Positions 6,679 to 10,741 of a stretch of DNA of 10,741 bases are shown here, in pieces. The DNA comes from Campylobacteraceae bacterium (GTDB lineage Bacteria; Campylobacterota; Campylobacteria; Campylobacterales; Sulfurovaceae). The stretch spans positions 1 through 10,741 of the forward strand of contig JALVXO010000131.1 of the NCBI GenBank assembly GCA_027022775.1. Reading direction: 5' to 3'. The translations under genes were made by a program, and so were the position numbers. Every line of letters starts with the position of its first letter. Within the stretch, counting starts at the first letter, position 1. The notes under the pieces are model-generated. The model worked only from the letters and a program-made list of their open reading frames with translations, searched no databases and was not told where the DNA came from.

Positions 6679-7198
6679 AAGACTTTTTAACTCCGGCAAA
6701 TTTTGCTATCTCTTTTAATATTTTTTTCTCATCTTTATCTTTTACATCCACAATTAAATCGGCAACTTTTTTATACTCTTTTTTTCGCTCTTTATAAAGC
6801 GCTTTTGCCTTTTTTAAATCTTGAAAGAGAGGACGTTTTGCAAGTTTTGCTTCGGCATTTTTGGCAGTTTTAAGCCTATTGTAAATCCAGTCAAATGGAG
6901 CATCTAAATATACAACTTTTCCTATTTTTTTTAAATTTTTAACTTTGTAAAAACCTCCGCCGCAGCTGATTAATGTTCCTTTTACCGATTTTTCTAGCCA
7001 GTTGGCAGTCTCTTGCTCAAGATTTCTAAAATACTCTTCTCCGAATTTTTCAAAAATTTTGGGTATTTTTTTATTCTCTTTTGATTCTATTAAATCATCT
7101 GTGTCTATATTGTAAACTTTATACTCTTTTGCAAATGCCCTTGCTATAGTGCCTTTTCCTACTCCCATAAAACCTATTAACAGTATATTTTCTTTCAT
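6677..7198 (-). CDS. aroK: Shikimate kinase
   Basis: Phosphorylates shikimate at the 3-OH with ATP, fifth step of the chorismate pathway, in the cytoplasm. The protein has 173 residues, the usual family size. The Walker A is GFMGVGKGT (9-17). Shikimate contacts are visible: Asp34 in DTDD, Arg58 in FRNLE with Glu61, and the triple Gly in SCGGG (78-82). The lid arginine is Arg122 in KRPLF, followed by the ERKKEY helix and a final AD..VD. I place the start at the ATG at 7198. A longer reading begins with TTG at 7210 and adds only MGTG, but it has no ribosome site and would begin about 12 nt from the -10 box. GGGA precedes the ATG by a few nt. It is single-gene, convergent with the lipoprotein gene. 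Lys content is high (about one residue in five). Confidence 0.93.
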   Translation of the reverse strand: MKENILLIGFMGVGKGTIARAFAKEYKVYNIDTDDLIESKENKKIPKIFEKFGEEYFRNLEQETANWLEKSVKGTLISCGGGFYKVKNLKKIGKVVYLDAPFDWIYNRLKTAKNAEAKLAKRPLFQDLKKAKALYKERKKEYKKVADLIVDVKDKDEKKILKEIAKFAGVKKS

Positions 7199-7221
7199 GC
7201 CGGTTCCCAATTTTTTTAATA

Positions 7222-7227
7222 ATTATA
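7222..7227 (-). promoter_or_regulatory. Likely -10 box of aroK
   Basis: Minus-strand TATAAT lies 23 nt before the ATG at 7198. The expected RNA start near 7215 leaves a short leader for that ATG but almost none for the alternative TTG at 7210, which supports the shorter reading. Confidence 0.5.
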
Positions 7228-7285
7228 ACAAATTGAAATAAATAAGATGATTACAGTACAGAGGTGTAGCGTATAAAACTTAAAG

Positions 7286-7328
7286 AGTCAAAAAGATAAA
7301 TACTTAACGGCCAGCAGTGCCGTTAAGT
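7286..7328 (-). terminator. Rho-independent terminator of the DUF2853 gene
   Basis: ACTTAACGGC (7302-7311) pairs with GCCGTTAAGT (7319-7328): 10 perfect pairs with a 7-nt loop, starting 5 nt after the DUF2853 stop. On the minus strand a T-rich tail follows (TTTATCTTTTTGACT, 7300-7286). The same 15-nt tail recurs after the tRNA gene. Confidence 0.75.
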
Positions 7329-7333
7329 TAAAT

Positions 7334-7675
7334 TTAAGCGTAGATAGACTCTTTTTTAGCTTCTATTGCTAACAGACCGTAAAACAGTGCTCTATATTTT
7401 TTTCTATTTGATGTTCCAAGTTTTACACAAACTCTTTGAATCATCTCATCCAGAACATCGTTAGGCTCTGTTAAGCCAAGCTTCTTTTTAAGGTAGTTGT
7501 TTCTGATTCTATCCAGCTCGCTTTTGTCTCCGCAGGCTACTATTTCGGTATCTGCTCTGTAAATTGCAGGTCCTAACGATTTGGAGATATTAGCGATATA
7601 CTCATCGCTTAAATTCAAGCCCAGTTTTTTAGCCTCCTCTATATATAGGGCGATTTTATCGTCTAGTTTGCTCAT
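7334..7675 (-). CDS. DUF2853 family protein
   Basis: A 113-residue, all-helical, probably cytoplasmic protein with no signal or membrane segment. It matches what I know of DUF2853. The opening MSKLDDKI.LYIEEAKKLG is followed by LGPAIY.AD...VACGDKSEL (34-54), then NNYLKKKLGL (59-68), and near the end GTSNRKKYRALFYGLLA (87-103). No function is established that I know of. The two Cys (48 and 83) are not in a metal-binding pattern. The ATG at 7675 has a strong GAGGAG about 8 nt upstream. It stands alone, with its own extended -10 promoter and a clear hairpin terminator, so it is likely well expressed. Neighbouring aroK and queF are separate units on the same strand. Confidence 0.85.
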   Translation of the reverse strand: MSKLDDKIALYIEEAKKLGLNLSDEYIANISKSLGPAIYRADTEIVACGDKSELDRIRNNYLKKKLGLTEPNDVLDEMIQRVCVKLGTSNRKKYRALFYGLLAIEAKKESIYA

Positions 7676-7707
7676 TTTTAATACTCCTCTTATTTTATGT
7701 TTAAGCC

Positions 7708-7716
7708 ATTATAGCA
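7708..7716 (-). promoter_or_regulatory. Extended -10 promoter of the DUF2853 gene
   Basis: The minus strand reads TGCTATAAT, a consensus TATAAT with the TGn extension, 33 nt before the ATG at 7675. A strong -35 is not evident at 17 bp. The extension would compensate for that. Confidence 0.6.
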
Positions 7717-7807
7717 TTAAATCGTGACAAAAATCAATATAAATGTCAAATTTTAATACTTTTGTATGGGAATAGGAGAGAGTTTAATATAAAATACAAA
7801 AAATAAT

Positions 7808-7830
7808 TTAATTCAAATAAATCGAATTAA
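7808..7830 (-). terminator. Weak AT-rich terminator of queF
   Basis: TTAATTC (7808-7814) pairs with GAATTAA (7824-7830) around a 9-nt loop. On the minus strand TTATTTTTTG follows. It lies about 30 nt after the queF stop. The stem has only one G-C pair. Confidence 0.4.
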
Positions 7831-7858
7831 TTAAAATATGCAGTTTAATTAAGAAAAC

Positions 7859-8236
7859 CTACATTTTACTGCTGTCAATAGTTATTACTGTGTGGACATT
7901 GCCTCTTGGATTAAAATCTGCAACCAGTTTCATCCATTTGGGTTTTAATTTGCTATAAAGAGTATCAAAAATTTCATTTGCACTGTCTTCATGGCTAATA
8001 TAGCGATTTGCAAATGTATTTATATAAAGTTTTAGCGCTTTTAATTCTATAACTTTATCACTAGGAATATAAGAAAGTTTCATTACTGCAAAATCTGGAT
8101 AGCCGCTGCGGGGACATTTGCATGTAAATTCCGGTAATTCTATATCTATTACATAATCTTTTTTATGTCTGTTTGGCCAGTAATGTTCATTTAAGTTTAT
8201 ATCAAATTCTAGAATCTCTTTTTCACCATATTTCAT
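7859..8236 (-). CDS. queF: NADPH-dependent preQ0 reductase (7-cyano-7-deazaguanine reductase)
   Basis: Reduces the nitrile of preQ0 to preQ1, the base inserted into tRNA on the way to queuosine. The 125 residues match the short, single-domain (Bacillus-type) QueF. The nucleophile is Cys41 in CKCPRSGYPDFA, with Asp48 of the same block as the proton donor position. Glu64 and the ELKALKLY block (64-71) are the QueF motif that binds NADPH and substrate. His82-Glu83 (SHED) completes the pocket. The block reads SGYPDFA rather than the Bacillus-type TGQPDFA, a variant I associate with cyanobacterial sequences from memory. ATG at 8236 has AAAGG 6 nt upstream. No other queuosine gene is adjacent. A nested inverted-repeat element begins about 55 bp upstream. 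Confidence 0.95.
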   Translation of the reverse strand: MKYGEKEILEFDINLNEHYWPNRHKKDYVIDIELPEFTCKCPRSGYPDFAVMKLSYIPSDKVIELKALKLYINTFANRYISHEDSANEIFDTLYSKLKPKWMKLVADFNPRGNVHTVITIDSSKM

Positions 8237-8269
8237 AATTTACCTTTAAAATTTAATAATGAAAGTAAA

Positions 8270-8275
8270 ATTATA
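8270..8275 (-). promoter_or_regulatory. Likely -10 box of queF
   Basis: Minus-strand TATAAT lies 33 nt before the ATG at 8236. The position where a -35 would sit (about 8293-8298) is already inside the left end of the inverted-repeat element. Confidence 0.5.
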
Positions 8276-8287
8276 TCGGAAATGGCA

Positions 8288-8446
8288 TTAGAGAGTGCGC
8301 AAAAGTTAAAATTTCTGTAAAATTACCCATTTCAGTCATTCTGAGCGTAGCGAAGAAACTCAATAGAACGGCAGTAAATAGATTCTTAGCTACGCTCAGA
8401 ATGACGATTAAGGCAAATATTTTGGACTTTTTGCGCACTATCTTAG
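8288..8446. repeat. Nested inverted-repeat element (MITE- or REP-like), outer terminal repeats
   Basis: A non-coding unit of about 150 bp between queF and tRNA-Arg. Outer arms: AGTGCGCAAAA at 8294-8304 and its exact reverse complement at 8429-8439. Similarity continues inward with small gaps (GTTAAAATTT on the left against GTCCAAAATATTT on the right). A larger palindrome sits in the middle. The four bases TTAG occur at both outer edges (8288-8291, 8443-8446) and might be a target duplication, though four bases can match by chance. No ORF is present. This fills most of the 323-bp gene-free stretch. The remaining 8447-8559 holds only AT-rich DNA and the tRNA tail. Confidence 0.65.
8335..8405. 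repeat. Inner palindrome, 25-bp arms
   Basis: The arm 8335-8359 (GTCATTCTGAGCGTAGCGAA and five more) and the arm 8381-8405 are reverse complements at 23 of 25 positions, with a 21-nt loop at 8360-8380. Each strand could fold into a long stem. The stretch CATTCTGAGCG.AGCGAAGAA is one I recall as a dispersed intergenic repeat in several unrelated bacteria. That is recollection, not a search result. It is followed by no U-run, so it does not look like a normal terminator. Confidence 0.8.
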
Positions 8447-8517
8447 TAAATCAAGTCTATTTTTACTTTGGAAAATTAAAATTTTGACTATAAAACAGAC
8501 ATTCAGCAGTCAAAAAG

Positions 8518-8553
8518 ATAAAAAATAGTGCAGATGCCGCTATAATTTGCAGC
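8518..8553 (-). terminator. Possible terminator of tRNA-Arg
   Basis: Just after the CCA end, on the minus strand, GCTGC (8553-8549) can pair with GCGGC (8540-8536), five pairs including one G-T. About 10 nt later comes a T-rich tract ending in TTTATCTTTTTGACT. The stem is short and separated from the tract, so the call is weak. Confidence 0.3.
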
Positions 8554-8559
8554 TAAAAG

Positions 8560-8636
8560 TGGTACACTCGGCAGGATTCGAACCTGCGACCTTCTGAACC
8601 GCAATCAGATGCTCTATCCAGCTGAGCTACGAGTGC
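8560..8636 (-). tRNA. tRNA-Arg, anticodon GCG
   Basis: A 77-nt cloverleaf with encoded CCA. The acceptor GCACTCG pairs with CGAGTGT (first pair G-T), discriminator A73. The D arm is GCTC/GAGC with loop AGCTGGATA. The anticodon stem TCTGA/TCAGA has loop TTGCGGT, giving anticodon GCG at 8602-8600, which reads CGC and CGU. The variable loop is AGGTC, and the T arm GCAGG/CCTGC has loop TTCGAAT. A20 in the D loop and C35 are the known arginine identity elements, so the assignment is secure. Most bacteria use ACG (deaminated to ICG) here, which makes GCG unusual. It lies 40 bp downstream of nusA on the same strand. Confidence 0.95.
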
Positions 8637-8651
8637 ATAATTTAGGGCGAA

Positions 8652-8657
8652 ATAATA
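8652..8657 (-). promoter_or_regulatory. Possible -10 box of tRNA-Arg
   Basis: Minus-strand TATTAT lies 15 nt before the tRNA 5' end, followed by a C/G-rich TTCGCCC segment like the discriminator of stable-RNA promoters. There is no -35. The tRNA could instead be processed from nusA read-through. Confidence 0.35.
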
Positions 8658-8661
8658 CCAA

Positions 8662-8682
8662 AAGCAGCCTTAATGGCTACTT
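8662..8682 (-). terminator. Hairpin at the end of nusA
   Basis: The minus strand AAGTAGCC pairs with GGCTGCTT around a 5-nt loop: eight pairs including one T-G. It starts within the nusA stop codon. The T-run afterwards is short (CTTTTGG), so termination may be partial and allow read-through into the tRNA. Confidence 0.45.
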
Positions 8683-9807
8683 AAAAAGATTTTCAAGCGC
8701 AGAGAGATCATTTGTTTTTGTAATTTTCTCTTCTTGCTCTTCGCTGGAAACAGTCACACCCTCTACATCGTTAATTTCAATCGCATATTTTGTAAGCATC
8801 GAAGCCAGGCGGATATTAATTCCGCTTTTGCCTATCGCTTTAGCTTTCTGGTCGCTGGAGATATCCACAACCGCTCTTTTATCCCCCTCTTTATTGCTTA
8901 AAATCCTTACGCTTCTAACCACTGCCGGCGCAAGAGCGCGCGAAATGTAAACTTCTGGCACCGGCGAATATTCAATACAGTCGATATTTTCGCCGTTTAA
9001 CTCTTTGCTGACAGCATTTATTCTTACCCCGCCGCTTCCTACAGCTGCGCCTACAGGGTCGATGTTCGGCCTTTTTGTTGTAAGGGCTACTTTTGCCCTC
9101 TCTCCCGGAATTCTGGCGCTTGCTACAATTTCAACATCGCCATCTTCAATTTCTGGCACCTCTTTTGTCATTAACAATTCGAGAAACTTCGGCGCAGTTC
9201 TGGTAAGCTCTAAAAACATTCCATATTTTTTATCAACTTTAACATATTTCAGCAGAGCTTTAATTGTATCTCCAACTTTAAACCGCTCTCCTTTTATGCG
9301 GTTTCTCATTGTCAATACCCCTTTAAGCTCGCCAATCTCCACATAAGTGTTATCATCTTCGTCAATTCTGGTTACAACACCTGCTACAACTGTGCCTACT
9401 TTCTTTTTGTAACTCTCAAAAAGCTCTTGCTCAACCTGTCTTTGGAGGTGATACTCAAGCTCCTGGTACAGGTTGCTTGAACCTGTTCTGCCGTAATCTT
9501 CCAGGAAAAACTCAACCCTTACTTCATCCCCCTCTTCAACTTCACCGTATTCACTGGCTTTAGATACAGAAATGTGAGAGTGCGGCTTAAGTTCCAAAAG
9601 AGCACTGTCGTCATTTACTACTGTTAGAACTTTATAAATATGAATTGCATCTTTCTCTTTATCTTCAACAATTTCAAAGTTGCACTCTCTGCCCTCTAAT
9701 CTTTTAGCAGTATTAATAAGTGCTGTCTTAAACGCCTCTTTAGCACTTTTTATCGATATATTTTTATCTTGCGCAATAGCTTCTATAATAGCATTTACTT
9801 TTTCCAT
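8677..9807 (-). CDS. nusA: Transcription termination/antitermination protein NusA
   Basis: Binds RNA polymerase and nascent RNA to control pausing, termination and antitermination. The 376 residues comprise an N-terminal polymerase-binding domain (about 1-125), an S1 domain (about 134-200), and KH1 (about 228-285) with the hallmark PVGAAVGSGGVRI and the ELNGENIDCIEY block. KH2 (about 300-348) has AIGKSGINIRLAS. A short acidic tail (SSEEQEE) ends the protein. The AR1/AR2 acidic repeats of the E. coli protein (495 residues) are absent, as usual outside the gamma and beta groups. KH1 reads GSGG where many NusA have a G.RG or G.KG turn. The ATG at 9807 has AAAGG about 8 nt upstream. The usual rimP and infB neighbours are missing. 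A tRNA-Arg follows 40 bp downstream. Confidence 0.97.
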   Translation of the reverse strand: MEKVNAIIEAIAQDKNISIKSAKEAFKTALINTAKRLEGRECNFEIVEDKEKDAIHIYKVLTVVNDDSALLELKPHSHISVSKASEYGEVEEGDEVRVEFFLEDYGRTGSSNLYQELEYHLQRQVEQELFESYKKKVGTVVAGVVTRIDEDDNTYVEIGELKGVLTMRNRIKGERFKVGDTIKALLKYVKVDKKYGMFLELTRTAPKFLELLMTKEVPEIEDGDVEIVASARIPGERAKVALTTKRPNIDPVGAAVGSGGVRINAVSKELNGENIDCIEYSPVPEVYISRALAPAVVRSVRILSNKEGDKRAVVDISSDQKAKAIGKSGINIRLASMLTKYAIEINDVEGVTVSSEEQEEKITKTNDLSALENLFK

Positions 9808-9886
9808 ACAGTTAACCTTTATTCAATCACCAATTTCTTAACACTAAATTTTACACATAGGGATTGTTTCGAATTGAAGGAAAGAA

Positions 9887-9892
9887 ATTATA
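9887..9892 (-). promoter_or_regulatory. Likely -10 box of nusA
   Basis: Minus-strand TATAAT (in AGTATAATTT) lies 80 nt before the ATG at 9807, just after the upstream gene's terminator. It implies a leader of about 70 nt. Confidence 0.45.
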
Positions 9893-9924
9893 CTATAAAA
9901 TTGATTAAAATGGTATTAAAATAG

Positions 9925-9951
9925 TAAAAAAGAGAGCTTTAGGCAAGCTCT
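9925..9951 (-). terminator. Rho-independent terminator of the PhyH-family gene
   Basis: On the minus strand AGAGCTT (9951-9945) pairs perfectly with AAGCTCT (9939-9933) around a 5-nt loop and runs into CTTTTTT. The stop codon (9941-9939) is inside the hairpin. This separates the gene from nusA. Confidence 0.85.
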
Positions 9952-10682
9952 ATCTCTTTAAATTGGGCGCTTCTTGTCCCTTCTATTGCATTTACGCTTT
10001 TCCCTTTTACTGTATAAACAAAAGATATTTTAGGGTTGTCACTCATATTTGCATCGGCTCTATGCAGCAAATCTGAGTGGAAAATAACAACATCACACTT
10101 ATTTAATTCAAATGAAACTTTATTTTTAATCAACTCTTGATTCTCTTTTAAATCGCTTCTAAAATAATCTTTTTCATCAAATTGTTCCGGCTTTAAATCC
10201 ATTTTATGGCTTTTGGGAATAAATTCTAAAACGCCGTTTTGTTTATTCTCTTCACCCAGTGCAAGCCAGATGCTGATTAAATTGTTTCCGTCATAGCTCC
10301 AATATCTGCTGTCTCTGTGCCACTCTGTACAGGTTGAAGATTTAGGAAGTTTAGTCATTATAGAGTTGTGGTGCGCTGTTACCAAAACCGGTTCTTCTTT
10401 TAACAACTGTTTTAAAACAGGTCTTATTTCCCTGTTTTCCATCCAGTTCTTAAATAAAACATCTCTGTCGTAAACCTGTCTTAACCGCCTTACACTCTGT
10501 TTATACTCTTTTTTATTTAATCCAATAAATTCGTACTCTGTCTCTATAGGCTGTATTGCATACTTTAAATGAACTTTAGCAGTTTCATAAATTGCGCTGC
10601 ACTCAACAATATCCGCAAACCCTCTTAAAACCAAAAATCCGTTTTCATTAAAAAAATTTAACTGCTCTTGAGTTAAAATCAT
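9939..10682 (-). CDS. Phytanoyl-CoA dioxygenase (PhyH) family Fe(II)/2-oxoglutarate oxygenase
   Basis: A 247-residue cytoplasmic oxygenase, average for the family. The opening LTQEQLNFFNENGFLVLRGF is the typical PhyH start. The iron triad is visible: His122 and Asp124 in WHRDSRYW, and His207 in the FHSDLLHRAD block. The 2-oxoglutarate carboxylate is probably held by Lys218, where many members have Arg. The core IWLALGEENKQNGVLEFIPKSHK (138-160) is the characteristic jelly-roll block that precedes the distal His. Because the HxD Asp is present, this should be a hydroxylase rather than a halogenase, in which that Asp is Ala or Gly. The substrate cannot be told: the family acts on lipids, amino acids and small metabolites. 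The ATG at 10682 has AAAGGTGG just upstream. Single gene with its own terminator. Confidence 0.88.
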   Translation of the reverse strand: MILTQEQLNFFNENGFLVLRGFADIVECSAIYETAKVHLKYAIQPIETEYEFIGLNKKEYKQSVRRLRQVYDRDVLFKNWMENREIRPVLKQLLKEEPVLVTAHHNSIMTKLPKSSTCTEWHRDSRYWSYDGNNLISIWLALGEENKQNGVLEFIPKSHKMDLKPEQFDEKDYFRSDLKENQELIKNKVSFELNKCDVVIFHSDLLHRADANMSDNPKISFVYTVKGKSVNAIEGTRSAQFKEIELA

Positions 10683-10731
10683 AAAACCACCTTTTCTAAT
10701 TAACCATTTTAAAATAGTTTAAATACCGCCC

Positions 10732-10737
10732 TATAAT
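10732..10737 (+). promoter_or_regulatory. Possible -10 box of a divergent gene beyond the window
   Basis: Plus-strand TATAAT has TTAAAA 17 bp upstream (10709-10714). It would drive a gene to the right of the window. The sequence ends too soon to tell. Confidence 0.25.
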
Positions 10738-10741
10738 ATTT

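Noticed and set aside
7199..7210. TTG start extending aroK by four residues
   Set aside because: There is no ribosome site before it, it is too close to the -10 box, and the added MGTG has no counterpart in shikimate kinases. The ATG at 7198 is preferred.
2919..8236. A possible new defence or secretion system in the accessory-looking middle of the window
   Set aside because: Each gene resolves to a wall enzyme, lipoprotein, biosynthetic enzyme or small conserved domain, in separate transcription units with their own promoters or terminators. Nothing ties them into one system.
8540..8545. Plus-strand TATAAT downstream of the tRNA
   Set aside because: No plus-strand gene follows, because the tRNA and nusA run the other way. 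It is probably a chance match in AT-rich DNA.
8609..9346. Plus-strand open frames over nusA and the tRNA
   Set aside because: They are antisense to nusA, and one begins inside the tRNA gene. No supporting signals.

Overview
The window is AT-rich chromosomal DNA from a bacterium that looks like a member of the Campylobacterota (Epsilonproteobacteria). The evidence is a two-component pair close to the Helicobacter/Campylobacter ArsRS type, a short NusA of 376 residues without the C-terminal acidic repeats, AAGG/AGGAG ribosome binding sites, and TATAAT -10 boxes in T-rich DNA without a clear -35. I cannot name the genus from sequence alone. Nearly everything lies on the minus strand. No phage, transposase, CRISPR or defence module is visible.

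Layout from left to right. (1) 1-2407, minus: an operon read response regulator -> sensor histidine kinase -> miaA, the last cut by the window edge. The genes are almost fused: a 2-nt gap, then a 1-nt TAATG overlap. (2) 2480-2913, plus: a divergent two-gene unit of a DUF4177-type protein and a small two-helix membrane protein, overlapping by ATGA. (3) 2919-6039, minus: two exported cell-wall enzymes, a triple-LysM NlpC/P60 endopeptidase followed by a YcbB-like L,D-transpeptidase with a lysine-rich tail. (4) 6200-6625, plus: a small unrecognised lipoprotein built from two copies of a ~35-residue unit, ended by a strong hairpin shared with the convergent gene. (5) 6677-8236, minus: single-gene units for shikimate kinase (aroK), a DUF2853 protein and the queuosine enzyme QueF, each with its own TATAAT-type promoter; the last two have terminator-like hairpins and aroK shares the convergent one. 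(6) 8237-8559: a 323-bp gap holding a nested inverted-repeat element of about 150 bp that resembles a MITE or REP-type repeat and abuts the queF promoter. (7) 8560-9807, minus: nusA followed by a tRNA-Arg with the uncommon anticodon GCG. (8) 9939-10682, minus: a phytanoyl-CoA dioxygenase (PhyH) family protein with a textbook terminator.

Together the genes are mostly housekeeping: envelope building, tRNA supply and modification (miaA, queF, tRNA-Arg), aromatic amino acid synthesis and transcription control. I do not see a convincing new multi-gene system. The items most worth a second look are the nested palindromic element, the GCG anticodon, the degenerate ATP-binding G1 box of the histidine kinase, the 11-bp-phased direct repeat between the two-component operon and its divergent neighbour, and the duplicated lipoprotein.
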